This document shows, piece after piece, positions 46,061 to 56,610 of a stretch of DNA of 64,000 nucleotides (position 1 is its first letter; the number at the start of each line of letters is the position of its first letter). The DNA comes from Candidatus Roizmanbacteria bacterium GW2011_GWC1_37_12. GTDB lineage: Bacteria > Patescibacteriota > Microgenomatia > UBA1406 > GWC2-37-13. The notes below the pieces were generated by a model, which did no database searches, was not told the DNA's origin, and saw only the letters and a list, made by a program, of their open reading frames with translations. The position numbers were made by a program, and so were the translations under genes. Location: positions 1 to 64,000 of the forward strand of contig LBST01000003.1 in NCBI GenBank assembly GCA_000991135.1, in the 5' to 3' direction.

Positions 46061-47377
46061 TTATACCAAAAATTCCCTTTTCCGAAGATACAGGTGGTAT
46101 TTTTTGGCGAAACGATGCGACTCGTCCCTGATGAGTCTTATAATATTAAAGGCTTTATTTGTTTGGGGAAATCTGATCGTCGAATAACCATCGGTTCCAA
46201 TTACCAGTCTGTCAGGATTTTTAGCGATCCCCAAAACAGGGATTTTTTGATTGATTTCTTTTAGCGTTTCCATGACAACCCTTACTTGTGGTCGACCACC
46301 GTCAACGATGATCAAATTAGGAAGCTGCCAGGCGTTTTTAAAACGGCGCCGAATAACTTCTTTTAATCGATCGAAGTCGGATTTTAACCCTTGATCCTTG
46401 ATCCGAAAACGTCGATATTCGTCTTTGTCGATAACTCCTTTTGTTAAAACGACCATTGAACCGACCTGATTTGACTTTTGCAAATTGCTGATGTCATATG
46501 CTTCAATTCTATCTAATCTCTCCAGCGTTGGGAAATATTTTTTTATTTCTTTTAAGAAAATCGCCAGATGATTTTCCTTCTGTAGAGACAATTCATGAAT
46601 TGTCTCTACGTTTGATGTCGGATGGTTAATCAGTCTTTCTAACCTAAAAATTTTATTCCTGATAAAAATTGCTTCTTCATATTTTTTTTCTTTTGTCAAA
46701 GACTTTAGCTGTTTATAGAGATTGTTTAGAATGTCTGTCACTCCTCCATGTAAGACCTTAACCACGCGCCTTATATTATTGCGGTATATTCTTTTTAGGA
46801 CAGGTCGCGACCTGTCCCTACAATTGTTGATAAAATTTGGGCAAGGTTGACAAAGGCCAATCTTTGAATAAAAACAGGAAGATCTAGAAAGATTTTTTTC
46901 TGTGCAAAAAGGGACAATGTGTCTAATGTCGTCCAGCAAAGATTCAGCGACTTTGGTTGAAGAAAAAGGTCCAAAATATAGGGATTGACCATCATTTTCC
47001 TTGCCCGACGAAGCCTTGGCGAAGTCGGGTTTGCGAGATAATAATACCTTTGGATAATCCTCTCTCGTCGTTATTTTAATATAAAGATAGCTCTTGCCGT
47101 CTTTCCAGACGACATTATACTTCGGGTGAAATTTTTTAATCAGCTGCGATTCAAGAATCAATGCCTTAAATTCGTTTTCAACGACAACGGCCTCGATCCG
47201 ATCTGAACTCTCAACAATTAAAGATTCTTTTCTGTCAAGCTTCGCATTTTCCAAATGAGATCTCACTCTGGCCTTGATATTGACTGACTTGCCGATATAG
47301 AGAACTTTGCTGTCTTTCTTAAAAAAGTAGACGCCTATATTCGAAGGAAGATTATCAATCTCATTTTTTTCTATCAT
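46061..47377 (-). CDS. uvrC: excinuclease ABC subunit C (with three in-frame palindromes)
   Basis: GIY-YIG N-term (GVYFFKKDSKVLYIGKSVNIKARVRSHL), UVR motif, VDGGRPQ C-terminal nuclease. Confidence 0.93.
   Translation of the reverse strand: MIEKNEIDNLPSNIGVYFFKKDSKVLYIGKSVNIKARVRSHLENAKLDRKESLIVESSDRIEAVVVENEFKALILESQLIKKFHPKYNVVWKDGKSYLYIKITTREDYPKVLLSRKPDFAKASSGKENDGQSLYFGPFSSTKVAESLLDDIRHIVPFCTEKNLSRSSCFYSKIGLCQPCPNFINNCRDRSRPVLKRIYRNNIRRVVKVLHGGVTDILNNLYKQLKSLTKEKKYEEAIFIRNKIFRLERLINHPTSNVETIHELSLQKENHLAIFLKEIKKYFPTLERLDRIEAYDISNLQKSNQVGSMVVLTKGVIDKDEYRRFRIKDQGLKSDFDRLKEVIRRRFKNAWQLPNLIIVDGGRPQVRVVMETLKEINQKIPVLGIAKNPDRLVIGTDGYSTIRFPQTNKAFNIIRLIRDESHRFAKKYHLYLRKREFLV
46582..46609. repeat. 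in-frame 28-bp perfect palindrome in uvrC
   Basis: GTAGAGACAATTCATGAATTGTCTCTAC (VETIHELSL). Confidence 0.92.
46798..46817. repeat. in-frame 20-bp perfect palindrome in uvrC
   Basis: GGACAGGTCGCGACCTGTCC (RDRSRPV); same family as 46582-46609 by GTAGRGACA...TGTCYCTAC flanks. Confidence 0.88.
47004..47029. repeat. in-frame palindrome in uvrC (AKASSG family)
   Basis: CCCGACGAAGCCTTGGCGAAGTCGGG (PDFAKASSG). Confidence 0.88.
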
Positions 47378-49227
47378 CTTTTCTTTTTTTTCAAAATTAG
47401 TTTTCCAAGAGAAAAAATGGCAAAAATAACTACCAACGACGATGCACCTATTGCGACTACAAAATAAGTAAAAGGAATGACTTCCGTGGTCTCCTCTAAT
47501 AATTTGTTGTTGAGGACAAAGATCTTGATCTTTCCTTGATTTTTTTTGTTTTTACTTGACGACGAATATTTAAAATTAATTTCTTTTTCTTCATATGGCG
47601 CCAACGAAGCCACGATGGTCTTTTGTCGGTCAATTTTTATATTTTCTCCTTTTATTTCAACCGGAATCCCCAAAAGATAAACATTGCTCTTATTTTTAAT
47701 AGAAAATTTTCCCTGGTAGTCTTTGTTGTCAGAAATCCTAGATGATAAATTGAAATTTTCAATGCCAACGGATTTTTTTTCTATAGGAGTTTCTGTCGTC
47801 GCTTTAATAGAAATGTCTTTAGAATCGCCTGTTTTATACATACCTGCCGGTAACGGATAGTCAGATTTTCTTCCGTGAATGGCAAGGACAATGTGGTTTA
47901 AATCAAACGAGGTAAAATAATCGATCCCTGATGTATTTTCCCAGGTCGGATCAATCGGCACCCAAATATTTTTTTCTATATCATAAAATTCTGGCCAAGC
48001 ATGAAGGACATCGGAAACCAAAGACAGCGGCTGTAATTGAGGATCGTAAGAAAAACCATAACCTTCAATCTCGCGGGCCATGATTCCTTTTTCTCTTGAA
48101 ATACCGACAAAAAGATCGGTAAACTCCATGCAGACGGCTTGATCAGGTTTTGATAAAACCGCTTCTGCTCCAAGCCTGGCGTTATCCGAATCAATTTTAT
48201 CGTAGTTATATTTTAATTTTCCAACGGTAAAATCATAGATCTCCTTGGCACTATTAAGCCCATTAATTTTTTCCAGGCTGTTGATCGTCCAATACTTTTG
48301 TTGACTCAATAAATAATTTTTTTGAGAAGAAATCTTATTTTCTACAACACCCAACATCTCTTCTCTTGGTCGTGAAGAAACTTGAATCAGTCCTTTGAAT
48401 ACGACTGTTTTTGATTCGAGGGATTTTAATAAATATTTACCAAGATAGTTGCCGTCTTCGTCTTGATATACATTTACCGGCTCCGGGCTGATCGATTCGA
48501 TGAATATTCTTTGATAAAGGCTATCTGGAGGAAAAGCCACTTCGGTGATTACAGGAAAAATTTCGTTATTTTTTAAATGAAAGTTCAAAATCGCTTTATA
48601 AATCTGGTTTTCACCGAAAACGGCATAAATAGTTTTTGTCTGTGGGTTATCCCAGACAATCTGATTTCCACTAACTAAATCGGGTTTTGGTTTAGAAATC
48701 GAGATTTTTTTGTCTGTCCCCGTTGGAAGCGTCACAACAACTTTGTAATTGTCTTCTTTATTTTCAATCACCGGTATCGCCACCTCCCAGACATTGCCGT
48801 TGACTTTAAAAAGATTGATTTGGTCAAAACTGAGGTAAAAATTGTTCACCGAATCTCGACCGATATTGGGATTAGAAAATTCCATTTCGACTTTAGTATT
48901 ATCTGCATCAGCAATAACCTTTGGTGAAATTTCGCCGTGGTCATCGGAGACTTTGAGATTACTTATGGCGAACGATTTGGGAAAACTTATGGCAAATTTA
49001 TTGACGTAGACATCTCCTCTTAAGTTGGTAATTCTTATGTTAAACCCGACATTCGAACTTAAATTTTCTCTAAATTTGGAAAGGTTGTATTCGACTTGAT
49101 AGTCAGTTTTGAAATCAGCAGCACCGACTTCAGAAGGAGTCAAAAGTAAAAAGGCAAAAGTCAAAAATACAAGTAAAAAGTTAAAAGTTTTAAAAAAAAA
49201 TTTTAATTTTGACTTTAACTTTTGCAT
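47374..49227 (-). CDS. transglutaminase-like domain membrane protein
   Basis: Signal peptide, CMEFTDLFVGISREKGI...HAWPEFYD...WVPIDPTW transglutaminase core, C-term TM. Confidence 0.82.
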   Translation of the reverse strand: MQKLKSKLKFFFKTFNFLLVFLTFAFLLLTPSEVGAADFKTDYQVEYNLSKFRENLSSNVGFNIRITNLRGDVYVNKFAISFPKSFAISNLKVSDDHGEISPKVIADADNTKVEMEFSNPNIGRDSVNNFYLSFDQINLFKVNGNVWEVAIPVIENKEDNYKVVVTLPTGTDKKISISKPKPDLVSGNQIVWDNPQTKTIYAVFGENQIYKAILNFHLKNNEIFPVITEVAFPPDSLYQRIFIESISPEPVNVYQDEDGNYLGKYLLKSLESKTVVFKGLIQVSSRPREEMLGVVENKISSQKNYLLSQQKYWTINSLEKINGLNSAKEIYDFTVGKLKYNYDKIDSDNARLGAEAVLSKPDQAVCMEFTDLFVGISREKGIMAREIEGYGFSYDPQLQPLSLVSDVLHAWPEFYDIEKNIWVPIDPTWENTSGIDYFTSFDLNHIVLAIHGRKSDYPLPAGMYKTGDSKDISIKATTETPIEKKSVGIENFNLSSRISDNKDYQGKFSIKNKSNVYLLGIPVEIKGENIKIDRQKTIVASLAPYEEKEINFKYSSSSKNKKNQGKIKIFVLNNKLLEETTEVIPFTYFVVAIGASSLVVIFAIFSLGKLILKKKKR

Positions 49228-49250
49228 TTTGACTTCTAACTTTTAACTTT
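49137..49250. repeat. AT-rich inverted repeat, family B2, overlapping coding ends
   Basis: agtcaaaagtaaaaaggcaaaagtcaaaaatacaagtaaaaagttaaaagttttaaaa ... ttttgactttaacttttgcattttgacttctaacttttaactttt. Confidence 0.8.
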
Positions 49251-52115
49251 TCTTAAGTATTGCCCTGTATATGATTCCTTCACCTTCATTATACCCTCAA
49301 TTTCTCCCTGATAAATCACCTTGCCGCCTTTATCTCCTCCCTCCGGTCCAAGATCGATAATGTACTGGCAGTTTTTTATGACGTCTAAATTGTGTTCGAT
49401 AACAATAACCGTATTGCCTCGATTGACCAATTCCTGAAGCGTATGCAATAATTTTTCAATGTCATAAAAATGAAGGCCAGTCGTCGGCTCGTCGAGAATA
49501 TAGACTGCCCTGCCGGTTTCCCGACGAGATAATTCGTTGACCAATTTTAATCTCTGGGCTTCTCCCCCTGATAGAGTCGGCGCCGGCTGACCCAATTCCA
49601 GATAACCGAGTCCTGTTTTTTTCAAGAAATCCAATTTGGAAAAAATTTTAAAATGGTTTGTAAAAAAATCGGCTGCTTCATCAACCGTCATTTTCAGGAT
49701 CTCATAAATGCTTTTGCCTTTATATTCAATTTCTAGCGTCTCTTTGTTATAACGCCTGCCTTCGCAGACATCACAGGTCACGTAGACGTCTGACAAAAAC
49801 TGCATCTCGATTTTTAAGAGGCCAGCTCCTTGGCATTTTTCACAGCGGCCACCCTTAATATTAAAAGAAAACCGTCCTTTTTTAAATCCGGACATTCGCG
49901 CGTCAACAGTGGTCGCAAAAATTTCCCTGATTTCGTCAAAAAAACCGACATAGGTCGATGGATTTGATCGAGGAGTACGGCCGATCGGTGACTGATCAAC
50001 TAAGTAAACTTTATCAATGTATTGATGGCCTTCAAGTTTTTCGAATTCGCCGATTTTTTGATTGTAATATCCATCGAGATAATACTTTAAGGCTGGATAG
50101 ATCGTTTCTGTTATCAAGGTCGATTTGCCAGATCCGGAAACGCCGGTAACCGCGATTAAATTGCCCAAGGGCAACCTGATGGTGATATCCTTTAGATTGT
50201 GTTCCTTGGCGCCTCTTATGATTATTTCTCCGTTATTTTTATTTAATTTTTTTTGCCTCAATTCTATCTTTTTTCTGCCCGACAAAAATTGTCCCGTTAA
50301 AGACGAAGAATTTTTTTTAATTTCCGACAACGTTCCGCTGAAAACTACTTTTCCTCCATGTTTGCCGGCATTAGGACCCAATTCTATCAAGTAGTCTCCT
50401 GACTCGATTGTCTCCCAATCGTGTTCAACGACAATCAAGCTATTACCCAAATCTCTTAACTTTTTCAAAGTGGTTATTAAAGAAAAAACATCTTTAGGGT
50501 GAAGGCCGATCGACGGCTCATCCAAAACGTACAAAACCCCGGTCAAACCAGTCCCAATCTGGGAAGCCAAACGAATTCTCTGCAACTCTCCTCCAGATAA
50601 AGTCTTGGCGGTTCGACCGACTGACAGATAAGACAATCCGACATTGTTTAAAAAATTAAGACGAGAGATTATTTCTTTAACAATTGGTTTGGCTATTTGT
50701 TTTTCGTATAAAGATAGAGTCGGCGGCAAAACTGTTTGAAAATAATTGGTCAAAAAATCAATGGAATAAGTGGATAATTGAGCGATATTTTTTTTGTCAA
50801 TCGTAACAGAAAGTATCTCTGGTTTTAATTTGTCTCCCCTACACTTAGGGCAAGTTTCTTCTTTCATATACTTTTGAATCTCAAAACTACTATAGTCGCC
50901 TGTTGATTCAAAGTATCTTCGTTCCAATTCAGAAATAATTCCGGAAAATTTTTCGTAAATAACAGTCGATTTTCCAAATCTATTAGTCCCTGGGACTCGA
51001 TAGACCTTATCAGTTCCGTAAAGTAAAATGTTTATTTGTCTATTTGAATATTTGTTTATTTGTAGATTTAAGTCTATCCCTTCTTCTTCTGCCATTTGTT
51101 TGATCAATCTCATATACCAAGTTTCATGAAAAAAGAATCTATTGAATGGTAAAATACCCCCTTCTAGAATGCTTAAATTTTTATTTAAAATCAGATTTTT
51201 ATCGACGGCGAAAATCGTCCCAATGCCCTTGCACTGTTCACAAGCGCCAAGAGGCGAATTGAAAGAAAACATCCTCGGCTCCAATTCTGATAAAGAAATA
51301 TTATCTATCGGACAAGAAAATTTTTCCGAATAAAGATGACTTTCTTTTCCAAAATCAACGACTACTAAACCATCAGAAAGATTTAGCGATTGTTCAATTG
51401 TTGTTGTCAACCTCGATCTAAAATTGGACATGAAGACTTTATCCCTTGATTGTTTTAAGTTAAAAGAAAAACTGTCGACAATAACCTCAATGTCGTGTTT
51501 ATTCGTCTTTATTAGATTGATTTCTTCACTGGTATTTTTTTCTTTTCCATCAACTCTAATCTTAGAAAAACCTTTGGCTGAAAGATTGTCAAAAAGATCT
51601 TTAAACTCTCCCTTTTTTGACCGTACCACAGGTGAAAGAATAACGAATTGGTGAGGTTTAACCTTGTCTCCCTGAACCTTGTCCTGAACTTGTTTTAGGA
51701 TCTGATCAATAATTTCGTCGACTGACATTTTACTAATTTCTCGACCGCATTTAGGACAGTGAGGATGGCCGACGCGAGCAAAAAGAAGACGAAAATAGTC
51801 ATATATTTCCGTGATTGTCCCGACAGTTGATCGGGGGTTGTGAGAAACGGTTTTTTGGTCGATAGAAATCGACGGCGACAGACCCTCAATAAGATCGACG
51901 TCTGGTTTATCCATAATCCCTAAAAATTGACGGGCATAAGCCGAAAGCGATTCAACGTAGCGCCTTTGTCCCTCGGCGTAGATCGTGTCAAAAGCCAAAG
52001 ACGATTTCCCCGAACCCGATATGCCGGTAATTATTACTAATTTATTCTTTGGGATATCTAGATCAATATTTTTAAGATTGTGCTGACGAGCACCCTTTAT
52101 ACGAATGTAATCCAT
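49236..52115 (-). CDS. uvrA: excinuclease ABC subunit A
   Basis: [37 protein letters not shown], zinc fingers, two ABC signatures. Confidence 0.96.
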   Translation of the reverse strand: MDYIRIKGARQHNLKNIDLDIPKNKLVIITGISGSGKSSLAFDTIYAEGQRRYVESLSAYARQFLGIMDKPDVDLIEGLSPSISIDQKTVSHNPRSTVGTITEIYDYFRLLFARVGHPHCPKCGREISKMSVDEIIDQILKQVQDKVQGDKVKPHQFVILSPVVRSKKGEFKDLFDNLSAKGFSKIRVDGKEKNTSEEINLIKTNKHDIEVIVDSFSFNLKQSRDKVFMSNFRSRLTTTIEQSLNLSDGLVVVDFGKESHLYSEKFSCPIDNISLSELEPRMFSFNSPLGACEQCKGIGTIFAVDKNLILNKNLSILEGGILPFNRFFFHETWYMRLIKQMAEEEGIDLNLQINKYSNRQINILLYGTDKVYRVPGTNRFGKSTVIYEKFSGIISELERRYFESTGDYSSFEIQKYMKEETCPKCRGDKLKPEILSVTIDKKNIAQLSTYSIDFLTNYFQTVLPPTLSLYEKQIAKPIVKEIISRLNFLNNVGLSYLSVGRTAKTLSGGELQRIRLASQIGTGLTGVLYVLDEPSIGLHPKDVFSLITTLKKLRDLGNSLIVVEHDWETIESGDYLIELGPNAGKHGGKVVFSGTLSEIKKNSSSLTGQFLSGRKKIELRQKKLNKNNGEIIIRGAKEHNLKDITIRLPLGNLIAVTGVSGSGKSTLITETIYPALKYYLDGYYNQKIGEFEKLEGHQYIDKVYLVDQSPIGRTPRSNPSTYVGFFDEIREIFATTVDARMSGFKKGRFSFNIKGGRCEKCQGAGLLKIEMQFLSDVYVTCDVCEGRRYNKETLEIEYKGKSIYEILKMTVDEAADFFTNHFKIFSKLDFLKKTGLGYLELGQPAPTLSGGEAQRLKLVNELSRRETGRAVYILDEPTTGLHFYDIEKLLHTLQELVNRGNTVIVIEHNLDVIKNCQYIIDLGPEGGDKGGKVIYQGEIEGIMKVKESYTGQYLRKVKS
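51671..51702. repeat. probable in-frame element in uvrA (KQVQDKVQG)
   Basis: TCCTGAACTTGTTTTAGGA imperfect palindrome, followed on the minus strand by a direct GTTCAGG repeat; encodes [12 protein letters not shown]. Confidence 0.5.
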
Positions 52116-52258
52116 AATAAAACAGTTAAATATTAAAACTTAAACAGTTAAAAAAAACTATTAAACGGTTAAGTATCAAACAAAACATTTTGTTCTATGT
52201 TTAAAGTTTTAATGTTTAATAAGTTTTTTTAGGTTTTAACCGTTTAACTGTTTAACTT
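52116..52258. repeat. AT-rich inverted repeat, family B3
   Basis: Fills the uvrB-uvrA gap and runs into the uvrB 3' end; aaacagttaaatattaaaacttaaacagtt ... ttttaaccgtttaactgtttaac. Confidence 0.85.
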
Positions 52259-54224
52259 TTTCTCTTATCTTAATTGCCAATTCAAAATTCAATTCCTCCG
52301 CCTGTCTTTTCATTTCTTGTTCTAATTTCTTAATGGTTTTTTTCTTGTCATATGGAGTCAAAGACTCTGGTTTAAGATTTTTTAGATAATCGTGGTCAAA
52401 CGGCCGATCAAATAATAAAGCCTCTTGCTCCTTATCGATAATCCTTTCTCTTATTGGTTTATAAATAGTCCTTGGGGTGATATTATGTTTTTTGTTATAG
52501 TCCGTTTGATACCGCCTTCTTCGTTCGATCTCACTAACTGCTTGTTTAATTGACTTGGTAATTGTATCGGCATAAAGGATCACTTGACTAGTAATATTTC
52601 TCGCCGCCCTCCCCATGGTCTGAACAAGAGAAGTTTTTGATCTTAAAAACCCTTCTTTATCAGCGTCCAAAATTGCCACCAACGATACTTCAGGAAGATC
52701 CAATCCCTCGCGGAGCAAATTTACACCAATCAATACGTCGAATTCGCCTTTTCTTAGATTATCTAAAATATCAGATCTTTCTAATGTTTTAATGTCTGAA
52801 TGTAAATATGAGGCTCGAATATTTTTTTCTTTCAAATAGCTAGAAAGATCTTCGGCAGTTTTTTTAGTGAGCGTGGTTACTAAAACTTTGTCTCCTTTTT
52901 TCGCCCTGATTTCAATTTCTTTTACGAGGTCGGGAATTTCTCCAGTTGCTTTCCTTATGATTATTTGAGGGTCGATTATTCCCGTTGGTCTGATTAATTG
53001 CTCCGCCACTTGCGATCTTTTTAGCTCCCATTCGTCAGGCGTGGCAGAAACATAAATCATTTTTGACGCCATTGGATAAAATTCTTCGAACTTCAGCGGC
53101 CGGTTGTCTAAAGATGCCTTTAACCGAAAACCAAATTCTATTAAAGTTTTTTTTCTTGAATGATCGCCATTATACATTCCTCGAAGTTGCGGAACCGTCA
53201 TATGGGATTCGTCAATGAACAAGAGCCAGTTGTCTTTATAGGTCTCTTTAAAATAATCAACCAAAGAATAAGGTGGATCACCGATCGATCTTCCGTCAAA
53301 ATAACGCGAATAGTTTTCTATACCGTTGACGTAGCCGACTTCTTTGATCATCTCCAGATCATAATTTACCCTTTGAATCAATCTCTGCATTTCAATCAGC
53401 TTATTTTGTTTTTTCAGCTGTTCCGACTCTTTTTTTAAATCGCCACGAATCTGTTGCTCGACGGATCCAAAAACATCCGGATCCATCATATAATGCTTGG
53501 CGGGATAGATTATTAATTTTTGTACATTAGTTATTCGTCCACCGGTTAACGGATCGAACTTTTCAAACTTTTTAACTTTACTACTGTCTATTAATACACT
53601 GTAGCCAAAGTCTTCATAAGCCGGATAGATGTCAATTCTCTCTCCTCTAACTCTGAATGTTCCCCTTTTAAACTCAAACTCGCTTCTTTCATACTGGAGT
53701 TCTGTCAATCTCTTAAGAATACTTTTTTGATCAACTTCCTGGCCGACTTCCAATTCAAGGATGAACTTTCCATATTCAGCTGGCGAACCGATATTATAAA
53801 TACAAGAAACCGAAGCAACGACAATTACGTCTTTCCTTGTCAAAATATTGGTCGTCGATTGTAACCGGAGCTTATCGATTAACTCATTTATCTGGGCTTC
53901 TTTTTCAATGTAGGTGTCGGTCGTCGGGATATAGGCTTCCGGCTGATAGTAGTCATAGTAAGAAATAAAATAAGATACGGCGTTTTCTGGAAAAAAATCG
54001 CGAAATTCTTGGTAAAGCTGACCAGCTAAAGTTTTGTTGTGGGAGATAATCAAAGTTGGTAGTTGGGTTTTTTGGATGACATTGGCCATGGTAAACGTCT
54101 TCCCCGACCCTGTCACTCCCAAAAGCACTTGATTCTTCAGTTTTTTTTCAATACTCTTAACTAATTTCTCAATCGCCTGCGGCTGATCACCTGTTGGTAA
54201 AAATGATGAAGTTAATTTAAACAT
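52236..54224 (-). CDS. uvrB: excinuclease ABC subunit B
   Basis: GVTGSGKTFTMANVIQ, YYDYYQPEAYIP, INLLREGLDLPEVSLVAILDADKEGFLRS. Confidence 0.96.
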   Translation of the reverse strand: MFKLTSSFLPTGDQPQAIEKLVKSIEKKLKNQVLLGVTGSGKTFTMANVIQKTQLPTLIISHNKTLAGQLYQEFRDFFPENAVSYFISYYDYYQPEAYIPTTDTYIEKEAQINELIDKLRLQSTTNILTRKDVIVVASVSCIYNIGSPAEYGKFILELEVGQEVDQKSILKRLTELQYERSEFEFKRGTFRVRGERIDIYPAYEDFGYSVLIDSSKVKKFEKFDPLTGGRITNVQKLIIYPAKHYMMDPDVFGSVEQQIRGDLKKESEQLKKQNKLIEMQRLIQRVNYDLEMIKEVGYVNGIENYSRYFDGRSIGDPPYSLVDYFKETYKDNWLLFIDESHMTVPQLRGMYNGDHSRKKTLIEFGFRLKASLDNRPLKFEEFYPMASKMIYVSATPDEWELKRSQVAEQLIRPTGIIDPQIIIRKATGEIPDLVKEIEIRAKKGDKVLVTTLTKKTAEDLSSYLKEKNIRASYLHSDIKTLERSDILDNLRKGEFDVLIGVNLLREGLDLPEVSLVAILDADKEGFLRSKTSLVQTMGRAARNITSQVILYADTITKSIKQAVSEIERRRRYQTDYNKKHNITPRTIYKPIRERIIDKEQEALLFDRPFDHDYLKNLKPESLTPYDKKKTIKKLEQEMKRQAEELNFELAIKIREKVKQLNG

Positions 54225-54281
54225 AAAAGTAACCTTTAATTTTACCTCACTTTATACCCAATTAACAACTATAATAGTAAG

Positions 54282-54950
54282 ATGGAAGTCTTGAACTACC
54301 TTGTTGATTTTATCATTCATATCGATGTTCATCTCGGCCAATTAATCTCAACCTACGGACTGCTTACTTACTTAATCTTATTTCTTATCATCTTTATGGA
54401 AACCGGTTTGGTTTTTACCCCTTTTTTGCCAGGTGACTCTCTTCTTTTTGCAACCGGCGCCTTTGCCGCTTTAAATTATTTAAATGTTTGGTTGGTTTTT
54501 CTTCTATTATCAACCGCGGCCATACTCGGAGATACGGTTAATTACTGGATCGGTCACTTTTTTGGAAAAAAAATTGTTGCCCATCCTAAAATTCCGATTG
54601 ACGAAACTCACATCATGGAAACTCAAAAATTTTTCCATACTCACGGAGGTAAAACGATTATATTGGCAAGGTTTATGCCTTTCATCCGTACCTTTGCTCC
54701 ATTTGTAGCAGGCATCAGTCGTATGAAATATGATCGATTCCTTTTTTATAATGTCATCGGCGGTTTACTTTGGGTGGCGATCGGGGTTTTTGCCGGTTAT
54801 TTTTTCGGTAACTTAAAATTTATCAGGGAAAACTTTTCTCTAGTTATTATAGGAATAATAATAATCTCTCTAATACCAATTGCTGTCGAAATAATTAGAA
54901 AAAAGTTAAAAGGCAAAAGTCAAGATTCAAAAGTTAAAGTAAAAAGTTAA
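54282..54950 (+). CDS. DedA family membrane protein
   Basis: FMETGLVFTPFLPGDSLLFATGAFA; ARFMPFIRTFAPFVAGISRMKY. Confidence 0.9.
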   Translation: MEVLNYLVDFIIHIDVHLGQLISTYGLLTYLILFLIIFMETGLVFTPFLPGDSLLFATGAFAALNYLNVWLVFLLLSTAAILGDTVNYWIGHFFGKKIVAHPKIPIDETHIMETQKFFHTHGGKTIILARFMPFIRTFAPFVAGISRMKYDRFLFYNVIGGLLWVAIGVFAGYFFGNLKFIRENFSLVIIGIIIISLIPIAVEIIRKKLKGKSQDSKVKVKS

Positions 54951-55016
54951 AAGTTTTAATACTTTTTAATTTTTATTTGTATTTTTGACTTTTGATTTTT
55001 GAATTTTGACTTAATA
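54900..55016. repeat. AT-rich inverted repeat, family B2
   Basis: aaaaagttaaaaggcaaaagtcaagattcaaaagttaaagtaaaaagttaaaag ... tttgacttttgatttttgaattttgactt; extends into the DedA C-terminus. Confidence 0.8.
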
Positions 55017-55697
55017 ATGTTATATATAGTCTCTACCCCTATCGGAAACCTCGACGATCTATCAATTCGTCAAGCAAAGACTCTTATATCATCCGACATT
55101 ATTCTTGCTGAAGACACGAGATCTGCTGCAATATTGTTAAAAGCTTGCGCAGCAAATTTTAAATTTCAAATTACAAATTTCAAATTAATATCATATTACA
55201 AAGAAAAAGAGTTTGAAAAACTTCCAGAAGTGATTGAATATCTAAAAGAAGGAAAGAACGTCTCTCTTATCTGCGAGTCAGGCACTCCTCTTATCTCTGA
55301 CCCGGGATATCTATTAGTCAAAACCTGCATCAAAAAAAATATTCCCTTTACTGTCATCCCTGGTCCATCAGCAGTAATCAGTTCAATGGTCCTTTCTGGA
55401 TTTGACCCATCGAAATTTATGTTTCTTGGATTTTTGCCAAAACGAGAGAATGAAAAACTTAAACTTTTCAAGAAACTTCTCTCAATCAAAGAAATTTTTC
55501 CAGAGATGTCTTTTGTCTTTTATGAATCTCCCAAACGAATTAATGAAACACTACATTATATTAATAAAATGGGGTGGAATCCTGATGTAGTGATCTGCCG
55601 CGAAATCACCAAAAAATTCGAAGAAGTCATCCGAGGAAAGGCAGAAGATTTAATGAACAAACAATATAAGGGAGAAATAACTATTATTGTTAAATAA
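55017..55697 (+). CDS. rsmI: 16S rRNA (cytidine-2'-O)-methyltransferase
   Basis: LYIVSTPIGNLDDLSIRQAKTL, AEDTRSA, SLICESGTPLISDPGY, VIPGPSAV; start corrected from 54999. Confidence 0.93.
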   Translation: MLYIVSTPIGNLDDLSIRQAKTLISSDIILAEDTRSAAILLKACAANFKFQITNFKLISYYKEKEFEKLPEVIEYLKEGKNVSLICESGTPLISDPGYLLVKTCIKKNIPFTVIPGPSAVISSMVLSGFDPSKFMFLGFLPKRENEKLKLFKKLLSIKEIFPEMSFVFYESPKRINETLHYINKMGWNPDVVICREITKKFEEVIRGKAEDLMNKQYKGEITIIVK

Positions 55698-56607
55698 ACT
55701 TCTTTAAAGTCTCAACCGATTTTTTCATCATTTTTTTCTCTTCATCAGATAGGCCGAGTTCGATGATTTTTTCGACGCCATCTTTCCCCAGGACACACGG
55801 AACGCTTAAAGAAACTTCATTAAATCCATACTCGCCTTCAAGGGGTACGGAAACAGGAAAGATTCTTTTACTGTCGTTAAGACAGGTCTGCACCAATTGA
55901 TCAACGACAACTGCAATAGAATAATAAGTCGCGCCCTTACCGGCGATGATTTCATAGGCGGCATCTCTGGCTTTTTTATAAGCTTCCATTACCATATCTT
56001 TTGAATAACCTTTGAGTGCCTCAATTAATTCTCCTCCGACGTTGGCTGTTGACACAGTCGGAAAGGAGCTGTCTCCATGTTCGCCCAGTATATAACCGTG
56101 AATATTGATCGGGCTGACTTTCAAAGACTCTGATAAATAATAACGAAAACGGGCCGTATCAAGGGTCGTCCCCGATCCAAATATTTTTCCTCTTTTTACT
56201 TTTGCTAATTTATAGGCTTTATAGGTTAAGATATCAACTGGATTGGCAACGATGATAATCGTGCTATTTGGAGAATGACTCAATATTTCCGGGAGAGTTG
56301 ATTTCAAGATCTCCGTATTTTTTTTTACCAAATCCAGCCGGGTTTCGCCGGGTGCTTGAGCCGCTCCCGCCGCATGAACAATGACATCGCTGTCTTTTAA
56401 ATCCTCTGGGGAGTCGGCGACCTTTACTTTGGTCGTTCCCAAAAAAGATAGGCTGTGCAAAAAATCTAAGCGTTCGGCGGCGATTTTTTCTTTATCCCGA
56501 TCATAAAGAAAGATTTCGCCGATGTTATTTTTCAGATACATCGTATAAGCAGCCGTAATCCCAACCCTGCCGCAGCCGACGACCGACACTTTAGTTTTAT
56601 TTCCCAT
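55690..56607 (-). CDS. ldh: L-lactate/malate dehydrogenase family
   Basis: VVGCGRVGITAAYTM, HAAGAAQAPGETRLDLVKKN, VANPVDILTYKAYK, GEHGDSSF. Confidence 0.88.
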   Translation of the reverse strand: MGNKTKVSVVGCGRVGITAAYTMYLKNNIGEIFLYDRDKEKIAAERLDFLHSLSFLGTTKVKVADSPEDLKDSDVIVHAAGAAQAPGETRLDLVKKNTEILKSTLPEILSHSPNSTIIIVANPVDILTYKAYKLAKVKRGKIFGSGTTLDTARFRYYLSESLKVSPINIHGYILGEHGDSSFPTVSTANVGGELIEALKGYSKDMVMEAYKKARDAAYEIIAGKGATYYSIAVVVDQLVQTCLNDSKRIFPVSVPLEGEYGFNEVSLSVPCVLGKDGVEKIIELGLSDEEKKMMKKSVETLKKFI

Positions 56608-56610
56608 AAA

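Noticed and set aside
54999-55016. Upstream TTG start for rsmI from the ORF track
   Set aside because: Lies inside the B2 repeat; ATG at 55017 gives the canonical RsmI N-terminus LYIVSTPIGNL.
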